Source of the DNA: an uncultured Acetatifactor sp.
GTDB lineage: Bacteria > Bacillota > Clostridia > Lachnospirales > Lachnospiraceae
Reading direction: 5' to 3'
Assembly: GCA_910586775.1 (NCBI GenBank)
Contig: CAJUJN010000098.1
Coordinates: 4,209 to 14,382 of the forward strand
DNA length: 10,174 nt
Shown here: positions 1-5,986 of the stretch, one piece after another
Position numbering within the stretch: position 1 is the stretch's first letter
Layout: every line of letters starts with the position of its first letter
Notes under the pieces: model-generated
The model's database searches: none
Seen by the model: the letters and a program-made list of their open reading frames with translations, nothing else
Told to the model about the DNA's origin: nothing
Program-made: the position numbers and the translations under genes

Positions 1-60
1 CCATTCCTTTTTCCATTCCTTTTTCCATTCCTTTTTCCATTCCTTTTTCCATTCCCTCTT
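1..60. repeat. 12-bp tandem repeat in the 3' part of the rpn-like gene
   Basis: Four exact copies of CCATTCCTTTTT occupy 1-48, followed by a diverged fifth copy (49-60). On the minus strand it reads as repeated GMEK codons, so copy-number change stays in frame. The array continues to the window edge, so its full length is unknown. Confidence 0.95.
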
Positions 61-865
61 TCATGCCTTCATCCCTTATTGTCTTTGCCTCATACTCCAA
101 AACTTTTCCTCCCATAACAGCTTTCACTCCTTTCCTGACAGAGTCATACTTTCCTGCAAGGTTTTCCACCACTTTGTTGGACATGTCAACTATGGTGCAT
201 TTCGCATATTCACTGATCACCTGCCGCTTCGACAATTCTTCCAGATGACTTCTGATTTCCTTATATTCGTTTATAAGCAACCCTAATTTCGTCTCATCCT
301 GCTCATATTCCCCAAACAAATGCTCATGGGAAAAAATATAGAAGGGAATCAGCAGCAACAGCTCCTTTTCGAAAATCTCCCCTATGGTATAATTCCGGGA
401 CTTCATCACAAAAATACGATACTCCACAGTCCCGCCGGGAGTTATCATCCGTATTTTCATCTCATCGGGAGTGCGGGAATTGCACCTTAGAAACAGTACT
501 GCCGAGTGAGGAAATGTTACCGTCAGCACGTTTCCGCTCCTTACTCCATCATCAAGGGCAATCTGTGTGTCGTACTCGAAAAAACGTATCAGCATACTGT
601 TATCCGGGCTGCTCTGACATTCCAGATGGTATTTCCTGGTTTCCCTTCCTACAATTTTGAAACTGGTATCTGTTATCCGTTCCTCTTCCTCCCCATCCTG
701 TCTGTTCAGGAAGTGCTCGTTTTGCGCAAACACGATTTCTTCCTTTCCGGAATATGCCTCTCCGAACACTTCGTTGATAACCGGAATGATCAGGCTGCTG
801 CAGTCGTTCAGCAGTGTACGGAACACATCATCGTAGGGTGTGCCTGTCCTTCTTCTTTCTTCCAT
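1..865 (-). CDS. Rpn-like PD-(D/E)XK nuclease / putative transposase, partial (C-terminus beyond window)
   Basis: An uninterrupted minus-strand frame of 288 codons runs off the left edge. The protein begins MEERRRTGTPYDDVFRTLLN, a start typical of the Rpn/PD-(D/E)XK transposase-like family abundant in Lachnospiraceae. The likely nuclease core is visible: Asp66 in RITDTSFKI, then Glu82 and Gln84 in YHLECQS, the E-x-Q variant of the (D/E)xK motif. A helical, charged region (about 195-265) leads into a GMEK tandem repeat, the usual low-complexity tail. Family members are thought to cut DNA and promote recombination; activity of this copy is inferred. The start at 865 was chosen because AGAGGA lies about 8 bases upstream. 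An in-frame ATG at 886 would add seven residues but has a poorer ribosome site. The leader contains a MITE-like element (962-1061). No stop is seen inside the window. Confidence 0.85.
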   Translation of the reverse strand, partial: MEERRRTGTPYDDVFRTLLNDCSSLIIPVINEVFGEAYSGKEEIVFAQNEHFLNRQDGEEEERITDTSFKIVGRETRKYHLECQSSPDNSMLIRFFEYDTQIALDDGVRSGNVLTVTFPHSAVLFLRCNSRTPDEMKIRMITPGGTVEYRIFVMKSRNYTIGEIFEKELLLLIPFYIFSHEHLFGEYEQDETKLGLLINEYKEIRSHLEELSKRQVISEYAKCTIVDMSNKVVENLAGKYDSVRKGVKAVMGGKVLEYEAKTIRDEGMKEGMEKGMEKGMEKGMEKGM

Positions 866-961
866 AGTGAATTCCTCTTTTCCCATTCTGCCTGCCCTGC
901 ACACACGGTCACTCCTGTCTCCCGCAAATCTTCCTCATTCCGGCACTTTACCCTGTAGCAG

Positions 962-1061
962 GGAATTGCCTACAAATAGCCAATACAAGTTCATGGCAGC
1001 TTTTGTTGTATTTCCGGGCTTTTTCCGACACAGGCTATATCAGTTATTTTCCGATAATTCC
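962..1061. mobile_element. MITE-like element, copy 1 (100 bp)
   Basis: The element starts GGAATTGCC and ends GATAATTCC; its ends form an imperfect terminal inverted repeat of roughly 25 bp. It is flanked on both sides by CAG (959-961 and 1062-1064), a 3-bp target duplication. It aligns over its whole length, in inverted orientation, with the copy at 2944-3051; the two share an identical 18-bp core (1006-1023). It encodes no protein, so it would have to be moved in trans by a transposase not identified here. It sits between the probable promoter and the start codon of the rpn-like gene and would therefore be transcribed in that leader. I do not recognise a named family. Confidence 0.75.
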
Positions 1062-1082
1062 CAGCGCAGCGCTTCTGTCTTT

Positions 1083-1111
1083 ATTATACACAGCATTACG
1101 GGAAAAAACAA
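1083..1111 (-). promoter_or_regulatory. Probable sigma-A promoter for the rpn-like gene
   Basis: On the minus strand a TTGTTT -35 (1111-1106) and a perfect TATAAT -10 (1088-1083) are separated by 17 bp. Transcription would begin near 1076 and cross the MITE-like element before reaching the start codon at 865, a leader of about 210 nt. Confidence 0.5.
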
Positions 1112-1355
1112 GACACACAAAATTCACCCAATTTTAAGCATTCCTTTATGGAACTGCAAAATATGCTGTGCTAAAAAGATGAAACCGCCTGCGGAAAAGC
1201 GGAAGCGCCATTATTATTCTGCAAAATGACAGGCCGCTTTATGCCGTTTTTAAATGGTCTAACAACCGATACACATCCGGATCGACATGTTCAAAGCACA
1301 TGCCCTATGTTTTCAGATAATTCTCCAAGATGGCTCTGGAAACTCACGGCCCGTC

Positions 1356-2363
1356 CTACCGCTTTTCCGCCAAATGAGGCGGGCGGACGCTGTCCTTCTC
1401 CACGATATGCCCCGCCACCAGATCCATCCGCCTCATGGCGCCGGGATCCTCCATCCGCTTCAGAATCTTTTTCAGAGCCACCTGCGCCAAACCTTTCATG
1501 TCCACCTCATAAGTGGTGATCCGGCGGTCCGGCAGGCCGGGATAAAGATAATTGTCAAACCCCACCACAGTCACATCCTCCGGCACCTTGTAGCCCTGCC
1601 TTTCCAGTTCTTCGATGAGCTTGATCGCCACCAGGTCGCAGTTGCACACGAAAGCTTCCGGCAGCGTGTCCGGCAGCGTCAGGATGATCTCCCCGGCCTC
1701 GTCCCGGTCCTCCATGCGCCACTCCTCCGGCAGGGACAGCCCGTGCTCCAACAGCACTCTCTGGAAACCGCAGAAGCGGTCCATGATACTGCTTGTGGCA
1801 TGGATGGAACCCACATAGGCCATACGGCGAAACCCCTTTTCATAGAGATATTCCGTCACCATGTACATACCATAAAAACCGTCCGTCACCACCGCATCCT
1901 CAGATATCTCCTTATAATAGAAATCGAGATAGATGACAGGAATCTTCACACAGCTCCGCAGAAAATCGATGTACTGCCTGCCAAGCTCCCCCATTACCAC
2001 CAGGCCCTCCACCGCATTTTCCCCCACAAAATTGGGAAGCTTCAGCGCCTCTTCCGTCTCATGTTTCAGAATTTCGGCTGTCACCATGCAGTTTCTGTTA
2101 GGAGCTTCTAACGCCATTTCCATGTACAGCTTCCAATAAAAGGTGGTATAATCCGCAAGCCACTTCTCCGAGATCACCACCCCCACATGCCGCAGACAGG
2201 TATTTTTCCGCTGATCCTGAAAATAGCCCATCTCCCTGGCCGCATTCAGGATTTTCTCCCGCACCGCGTCGCTGACTCCCTTCTGCCCTGTAAGCGCATT
2301 GTGCACCGTCACCGCACTGACCCCCACCTGGCACGCTATATCCTGCATCCTTACTTTCGCCAT
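1356..2363 (-). CDS. LacI-family transcriptional regulator
   Basis: A complete 335-residue protein, the normal length for the family. Residues about 5-25 form the LacI helix-turn-helix (MQDIACQVGVSAVTVHNAL) followed by the hinge-proximal ALTGQKGVSDAVREKILNAA. The rest resembles a periplasmic-binding-protein-like effector domain, ending with the typical VVGFDNYLYPGLPDRRITTY segment (about 265-285). The recognition helix reads TVHNAL where most members have TVSRAL, so its operator may differ from the usual one. Start: ATG at 2363 preceded by TAGGAGGAG. It would bind DNA as a dimer or tetramer and respond to a small ligand, usually a sugar; the ligand and targets cannot be read here. No sugar operon adjoins it; the nearest glycosidase gene is over 6 kb away, so a link to it is not supported. 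Its own leader carries inverted repeats that could be operators. Confidence 0.93.
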   Translation of the reverse strand: MAKVRMQDIACQVGVSAVTVHNALTGQKGVSDAVREKILNAAREMGYFQDQRKNTCLRHVGVVISEKWLADYTTFYWKLYMEMALEAPNRNCMVTAEILKHETEEALKLPNFVGENAVEGLVVMGELGRQYIDFLRSCVKIPVIYLDFYYKEISEDAVVTDGFYGMYMVTEYLYEKGFRRMAYVGSIHATSSIMDRFCGFQRVLLEHGLSLPEEWRMEDRDEAGEIILTLPDTLPEAFVCNCDLVAIKLIEELERQGYKVPEDVTVVGFDNYLYPGLPDRRITTYEVDMKGLAQVALKKILKRMEDPGAMRRMDLVAGHIVEKDSVRPPHLAEKR

Positions 2364-2385
2364 ACTCCTCCTAACCCGGCCGAGA

Positions 2386-2406
2386 CCGGAACATTTCCGG
2401 TTCCGG
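2386..2406. repeat. Short hairpin in the lacI-type gene leader
   Basis: CCGGAAC (2386-2392) and GTTCCGG (2400-2406) form a perfect 7-bp stem with a 7-nt loop, just upstream of the regulator's ribosome site. It could affect translation of the regulator, but no such role is shown. Confidence 0.45.
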
Positions 2407-2461
2407 AGCCTGTTTTCACCTAAACGCCCCCGGGAACATCCCCCGATTCTGCCGACAGCGC

Positions 2462-2566
2462 TTATACTGCATAACGCCAGAATTTACCGTACTGCACTGG
2501 TTAAACGCATATGGCTGGCGTTATGCAGTCGGGTTACTCGGAAATTATAACTGTTAAGCAGTATAA
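2462..2566. promoter_or_regulatory. Inverted repeats in the lacI-type leader, possible operators
   Basis: ACTGCATAACGCCAG (2466-2480) is repeated as a perfect 15-bp inverted copy at 2515-2529, with 34 bp between. A third related site lies at 2553-2566: its reverse complement TTATACTGCTTAAC differs from TTATACTGCATAAC (2462-2475) at one base. All three lie downstream of the promoter at 2612-2640 and ahead of the regulator's start codon. Repeated sites in a regulator's own leader suggest autoregulation by road-block or looping. They lack the central CG palindrome of classical LacI operators, so the protein that binds them is uncertain. Confidence 0.5.
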
Positions 2567-2611
2567 ATCGTCCCTACAGTTCCTTAATATGTCAGATTAA
2601 ATATTAAGTTA

Positions 2612-2640
2612 ATTATAGTCACGGGACAGATGCTTGTCAA
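2612..2640 (-). promoter_or_regulatory. Consensus sigma-A promoter driving the LacI-family regulator
   Basis: On the minus strand a perfect TTGACA (2640-2635), a 17-bp spacer and a perfect TATAAT (2617-2612). Transcription would begin near 2605, giving a leader of about 240 nt to the regulator start at 2363. A full-consensus promoter suggests strong basal expression unless repressed. Confidence 0.8.
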
Positions 2641-2761
2641 TGAATTTAAAGTTGAACAAACCTTTTTTCACACAGACTATAGAAATGAAAGCATTGATTG
2701 ATCCGTTTCATTGCTTCTATGCCTTCTTTGAGGTATGTTTATGTTCAGGAGGTGCCTATCT

Positions 2762-3102
2762 ATGGCAAATGAGGAGAAAAAAAGATTTCAACGCGATGCT
2801 GAACGACAGCAAGGATATGCCGAAATTCCAGATTATTACGGATGAAAAAAGCATAAAGAAATATGGTGGAGGCAGAATGTATTTTGCTCCCCCCATTAAT
2901 TATGACAGAATCATGAGGCTTGTGCCCTTTGGCATACTGCTTAGGAATTGTCGGAAAAAACTGATACAACTTCTTTAGAGAAAAGCCCGGAAATACAAGG
3001 AAAACAGCTTTAAACTTGTATCAGTTATATCAGTTATTTGTAGACACTTCCTTACCGCGGGCGTCATAAGAGACTATTTCGCCAGACAAAACGGAGTTGA
3101 AC
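2762..3102 (+). pseudogene. Broken MGMT-family (alkyltransferase-like) gene
   Basis: A strong AGGAGGT (2748-2754) precedes ATG at 2762, which opens MANEEKKRFQRDAERQQGYA and stops at 2845 after 27 codons. The family-like sequence continues in the next frame from about 2841 (DEKSIKKYGGGRMYFAPP, then INYDRIMRLVPFGILL), so a +1 or -2 shift lies near 2837-2845. At 2941 a MITE-like element interrupts it. Joining the flanks with one TTA copy gives GILLTAGVIRDYFARQNG, a smooth continuation. Homology ends near 3100, where methyltransferase sequence on the other strand begins. The family resembles the DNA-binding domain of O6-alkylguanine alkyltransferases; the downstream part, including any PCHR-type active site, is missing. 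Assignment is from memory of family sequences and moderately sure; that the gene is dead is clear. Confidence 0.6.
2944..3051. mobile_element. MITE-like element, copy 2 (108 bp)
   Basis: It begins GGAATTGTCGG and ends GTAGACACTTCC, with imperfect inverted ends that both contain AACTGATA a short way inside. It is flanked by TTA at 2941-2943 and 3052-3054, a 3-bp duplication. It aligns in inverted orientation with the element at 962-1061 and shares the exact 18-bp core (here 2981-2998). The main length difference is an extra TATCAGTTA-like stretch near 3019-3035. It has inserted in the MGMT-family pseudogene: element plus one TTA is 111 bp, a multiple of three, but it introduces an in-frame TAG at 2976-2978. 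Confidence 0.8.
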
Positions 3103-3327
3103 CTGTCCCCAGATGCGGCAGCCCTGCGCGTACAGTTTATTGGTAAGAGTGCCCGTGCCAAAACCAATATCCAGCACGGAATTACATTTATCAATCAACA
3201 CTCTATTGTAAACTTCATTCAAAACCTGCTTATACCCCGCAAACGGATAAGCGCCCTCCTCGTCCGGCAGCCCGACGCTTTTGTCATATCCATCCGCCCA
3301 TAAATCAAACCCTTTGTTATCAAGCAT
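3103..3327 (-). pseudogene. SAM-dependent methyltransferase, N-terminal fragment
   Basis: The start at 3327 has AAAGGAGAG upstream and opens MLDNKGFDLWADGYDKSVGL, as in class I methyltransferases of Clostridia. The SAM-binding motif I is present as VLDIGFGTGTL (about residues 55-65). Similarity ends after GCRIWGQ, about 75 residues in; a full protein would be around 200 or more. The open frame continues to 3064 but reads across the inverted MGMT remnant and is not family-like there. The catalytic half is missing, so it is presumably non-functional. A possible promoter lies at 3460-3488 (-). Confidence 0.72.
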
Positions 3328-3459
3328 CTTTCTCTCCTTTGTACAGCCCTGCGCTTCGGCTCCCTGGAAAAAACCGCCTCCGCCAACGCGCCATCTTATC
3401 CTCCATCCACATCCTCCGCCCCTCACTGCTCCTGCCAGAAAATTCTGTTAGTTGTGCAG

Positions 3460-3488
3460 ATATTAACATTGAAACGTTGATTTGACAA
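3460..3488 (-). promoter_or_regulatory. Possible promoter toward the methyltransferase fragment
   Basis: On the minus strand TTGTCA (3488-3483), a 17-bp spacer and TAATAT (3465-3460). It fires away from the AAA-ATPase gene, making this a divergent intergenic region. The leader to the start at 3327 would be about 125 nt. Confidence 0.4.
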
Positions 3489-3519
3489 TACAGTAAATTT
3501 TTACCCTAAGCGAATCCCA

Positions 3520-3547
3520 TTGACTTTTCCAGTGAATAGATTAAAAT
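3520..3547 (+). promoter_or_regulatory. Probable promoter for the AAA-ATPase/nuclease gene
   Basis: TTGACT (3520-3525), a 16-bp spacer and TAAAAT (3542-3547). Transcription would begin near 3554. That would make the upstream in-frame ATG at 3554 leaderless, which supports the ATG at 3581 as the real start. Confidence 0.5.
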
Positions 3548-3580
3548 GTAACCATGGCACATATTTTCCAGGAGGTATCC

Positions 3581-5365
3581 ATGGCAAGGACGGTAGGCAT
3601 AGGACATCAGGAATTCGGGCAATTGATCCAATCGAATTGCTTTTATATTGACAAGACCGGGTTCATTAAAGAGTGGTGGGAGAACAATGACATAGTCACC
3701 CTGATTACCCGCCCAAGACGTTTCGGCAAGACCCTGAACCTGAGCATGGTGGAACAGTTCTTTTCTGTGGACTATGCAGGCAGAGGGGAGCTGTTCAAAG
3801 GCCTTTCTATCTGGCAGGACAAAACCCTATCCTCTGACGAGCTCAAATCCTCTGACGAGCTCAAATCCTCTGACGAGCTCAAATCCTCTGACGAGCTCAA
3901 ATCCTCTGACGAGGATTGGAAGTACAGGCAGCTGCAGGGAACCTACCCTGTCATCAGTCTGTCCTTTGCCAAAGTAAAGGAAACCGACTTCCCCAACGCA
4001 AGAAAGAAGATATGCCGAATCATCAAGGACTTATACAATAAATATGCTTTCCTGGCCGACAGCAGCTGCCTGAACCAGGACGAGAGAGACACCTGGCAGG
4101 AAATATCGGTTGAAATGGAAGATTATATGGCCGCCGATTCCCTGAACGCTTTATCAAATTATTTATCACGTTATTATAGAAAGAAAGTCATCATCCTGCT
4201 GGATGAGTATGACACGCCCATGCAGGAGGCCTATCTGAACGGTTATTGGGCGGAGCTGTCAGATTTCATGAAAGGATTATTCAATGCCGCGTTCAAAACG
4301 AACCCTTACCTGGACAGGGCAATCCTGACCGGAATCACTCGCATCAGCAAGGAATCGCTGTTCTCAGACCTGAACAACCTGGAGGTAGTGACTGCCACAT
4401 CCGATAAATACGCAGATTCCTTTGGTTTTACGGAGGAAGAGGTGTTTGCCGCACTGGATGAATATGGTCTTGGCGAAGAGAAGCAGAATGTAAAGAGCTG
4501 GTATGACGGCTTTGTCTTCGGAAGCAGGCGGGACATCTACAATCCCTGGTCCATTCTGAACTTCCTGGACAAGGGCAAGCTGGCCGCCTACTGGGCGAAC
4601 ACCAGTTCCAACAGTCTGGCAGGGAAGCTGATCCGTGAGGGCGGCCCGGAGGTGAAGATGGTGATGGAGCGCCTGCTGAATGGAGAGACCTACCATACAG
4701 CGCTGGATGAGCAGGTCGTCTTCAACCAGCTGGATTATAAGGACAGCGCCGTCTGGAGCCTGCTCCTTGCCAGCGGCTACCTGCGGGTGGACTCGGTTGT
4801 CTTTGATGCGGAAAGAGGTCGGCCGGAATATGACCTGGCGCTGACGAACAGGGAGGTCAGGTCCATGTTCGAAGGGATGGTGGATGAATGGTTGAAGGAA
4901 TATACCCCGGCTTATAATGGGTTCGTGAAAGCGCTTCTAAAGGGGAACCTCCGTGAGATGAACCGCTATATGAACCGGGTGGCCCTGGACACCTTCAGCT
5001 TCTTTGACAGCGGGAACAGGCCCTCCGAAGCAAACGAGCCGGGGCGATTTTACCACGGCTTCGTGCTGGGACTGCTGGTGGACCTGCGGGGGCGATATCT
5101 GGTCACTTCCAACAGAGAGAGCGGGTTCGGCAGATATGACGTGATGTTGGAGCCCCAAGACCCGGGCCAAGATGCAGTCATCATGGAATTCAAGGTCCAT
5201 GACCCGGAAGACGGCGAGAGGACACTGGAGGATACCGTGCAGTCAGCGCTGAAGCAGATTGAAGACATGAAATATGCAGCAGCCCTGGAGGCGAAAGGAA
5301 TCTCCGCAGACAGGATTCGGAGATACGGCTTTGCATTTCGGGGGAAGGAAGTGCTGATTGGATGA
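3581..5365 (+). CDS. AAA-ATPase-like protein with C-terminal PD-(D/E)XK nuclease domain
   Basis: A complete 594-residue protein of the family common in Lachnospiraceae and Bacteroidetes (AAA-ATPase-like domain followed by PDDEXK_9). The start at 3581 has AGGAGGT 4 bases upstream. The N-terminus shows the family signature FYIDKTGFIKEWW and an atypical P-loop, RPRRFGKT (44-51). Walker B is KKVIILLDEYDTPM (201-214), and a sensor-like ILTGITRISKESLFSDLNN follows (248-266). The C-terminal nuclease motif has Asp520 in GFGRYDVMLEP and Glu536/Lys538 in AVIMEFKV, so both domains keep their key residues. Residues 84-112 are an in-frame SSDELK expansion between the usual SIWQD and KYRQLQGTYP. The biological role is unknown; mobile-element or defence roles have been suggested for relatives. 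It appears to stand alone, with no partner gene beside it and no clear terminator after it. Confidence 0.92.
   Translation: MARTVGIGHQEFGQLIQSNCFYIDKTGFIKEWWENNDIVTLITRPRRFGKTLNLSMVEQFFSVDYAGRGELFKGLSIWQDKTLSSDELKSSDELKSSDELKSSDELKSSDEDWKYRQLQGTYPVISLSFAKVKETDFPNARKKICRIIKDLYNKYAFLADSSCLNQDERDTWQEISVEMEDYMAADSLNALSNYLSRYYRKKVIILLDEYDTPMQEAYLNGYWAELSDFMKGLFNAAFKTNPYLDRAILTGITRISKESLFSDLNNLEVVTATSDKYADSFGFTEEEVFAALDEYGLGEEKQNVKSWYDGFVFGSRRDIYNPWSILNFLDKGKLAAYWANTSSNSLAGKLIREGGPEVKMVMERLLNGETYHTALDEQVVFNQLDYKDSAVWSLLLASGYLRVDSVVFDAERGRPEYDLALTNREVRSMFEGMVDEWLKEYTPAYNGFVKALLKGNLREMNRYMNRVALDTFSFFDSGNRPSEANEPGRFYHGFVLGLLVDLRGRYLVTSNRESGFGRYDVMLEPQDPGQDAVIMEFKVHDPEDGERTLEDTVQSALKQIEDMKYAAALEAKGISADRIRRYGFAFRGKEVLIG
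3830..3913 (+). repeat. 18-bp tandem repeat inside the AAA-ATPase gene
   Basis: Four identical copies of TCCTCTGACGAGCTCAAA (3830-3901) and a 12-bp partial fifth copy (3902-3913). Each unit encodes SSDELK, so gains or losses keep frame. The perfect identity of the copies indicates recent expansion. Confidence 0.97.
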
Positions 5366-5694
5366 GTTGTGCAGGCTACCGGATTTTATGCAGGCTGTTG
5401 AGGCTGTAGGAAGAGCCGAAAAAGGTGTCAAGGATTCTCGGCAAGTCGCTCAACATGAGCATGCTGAAATATATGCATCTGTGCGGTTGCAGTCCAATGG
5501 CTTGTAATTCCGGCCCCTGCCCTGCATTCCTCAACCATTCCGCTTTCTGGCCCCTCACCGCGGCCCCCCGCTCCCAGACTTTCCCTCTCCCCGGCATAAA
5601 GACAGATTCTGGCAACGCCGCTATCCGGCAGTTTTACACAATACTCCTCCCCGTCCAGGATATAGCCCGAGGAACTATTTGATAATCCTATGCG
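5366..5694. other. Intergenic stretch with unassigned open frames
   Basis: I recognise nothing here. A plus-strand frame (ATG 5388 to TAA 5507, 39 codons, no ribosome site) reads MQAVEAVGRAEKGVKDSRQV and then QHEHAEIYASVRLQSNGL. A minus-strand frame open from about 5676 to 5433 contains GYILDGEEYCVKLPDSGVAR and has no early ATG. Both look compositionally protein-like, so either could be a gene remnant, but I cannot name a family for either. Confidence 0.3.
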
Positions 5695-5722
5695 TTGAAA
5701 TATACAATAAATATGCTATAAT
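5695..5722 (+). promoter_or_regulatory. Promoter of the antitoxin remnant
   Basis: TTGAAA (5695-5700), 16-bp spacer and perfect TATAAT (5717-5722), with a TG extended -10 (TGC directly before it). AAAGGAG follows 8 bases ahead of the antitoxin start at 5747. Confidence 0.65.
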
Positions 5723-5746
5723 TATGACAAAGAAAGGAGTAAAGCC

Positions 5747-5854
5747 ATGCCACTTATTATGCCTATTAAGGATTTACGCAATACCACCGAGATTTCCAAT
5801 ATTGCACACAAGGAACAGACGAAATCTATAAACAAGCACCAAATGACACTATGA
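5747..5854 (+). pseudogene. YefM/Phd-like antitoxin, N-terminal stump
   Basis: A 35-codon frame begins MPLIMPIKDLRNTTEISNIA, the characteristic N-terminal DNA-binding start of Phd/YefM-type antitoxins in Clostridia, and continues HKEQ. The family then normally reads through an xxIxKNGxxxLVIMS-type segment; here it goes to TKSINKHQMTL and stops. Intact members are about 80-90 residues. No RelE/Doc-type toxin follows. The promoter and ribosome site (AAAGGAG) are intact, so a short peptide may still be made. A deletion or frameshift after codon 24 is the likely cause. Confidence 0.65.
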
Positions 5855-5856
5855 AT

Positions 5857-5907
5857 CCTTTCCGGTTATGGCTTTCCGGAAAGGGCCGGCACCATCCCGC
5901 CGGCTCT
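5857..5907 (+). terminator. Two overlapping hairpins, weak terminator or attenuator candidate
   Basis: CCTTTCCGG (5857-5865) pairs perfectly with CCGGAAAGG (5876-5884). AGGGCCGGC (5882-5890) pairs with GCCGGCTCT (5899-5907) with one G-U. The two stems share 5882-5884, so they compete at their edge. The sequence after the second stem (CCTGTTCCTCGTCCTTT) is pyrimidine-rich without a true T run, so intrinsic termination would be weak. They lie between the antitoxin stump and the sensor kinase promoter. Confidence 0.45.
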
Positions 5908-5933
5908 CCTGTTCCTCGTCCTTTGCGCCGCAT

Positions 5934-5961
5934 TTGATTTGCTACAAGCGTAAGATTTAAT
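5934..5961 (+). promoter_or_regulatory. Possible promoter of the sensor kinase
   Basis: TTGATT (5934-5939), 16-bp spacer and TTTAAT (5956-5961), about 25 bases ahead of the kinase start, with GGGAGGGA as ribosome site. A moderate match. Confidence 0.4.
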
Positions 5962-5986
5962 TCAAAATGAAAGGGAGGGAGACTTT

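Larger units (their letters stand above)
866..1355. other. Gene-free interval between rpn-like gene and LacI regulator
   Basis: No convincing gene is seen in these 490 bases; plus-strand frames here are antisense or chance frames. The interval holds the MITE-like element (962-1061) and a probable promoter for the rpn-like gene (1083-1111). Between about 1112 and 1355 I see only AT-rich and short GC-rich stretches, including a weak CCGCCTGCGG/GCGG hairpin near 1189-1206. No clear rho-independent terminator for the LacI gene is visible. Confidence 0.6.

Noticed and set aside
506..1229. Plus-strand open frames opposite the rpn-like gene and its leader
   Set aside because: They are antisense to a clear nuclease gene or cross the MITE, with no ribosome sites and no recognisable family.
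1226..2139. Plus-strand open frames opposite the LacI regulator
   Set aside because: Histidine- and proline-rich composition is typical of antisense frames; the minus-strand protein is full-length and clearly LacI-like.
2634..2978. A 114-residue plus-strand protein as a real gene
   Set aside because: Its first part is out of frame with the family sequence and has no ribosome site; its C-terminus reads into the MITE. It is the shifted frame of the MGMT-family pseudogene.
3554..3580. Nine-codon longer start for the AAA-ATPase gene
   Set aside because: The upstream ATG has no ribosome site and coincides with the predicted transcription start; ATG 3581 has AGGAGGT and begins the family-typical sequence.
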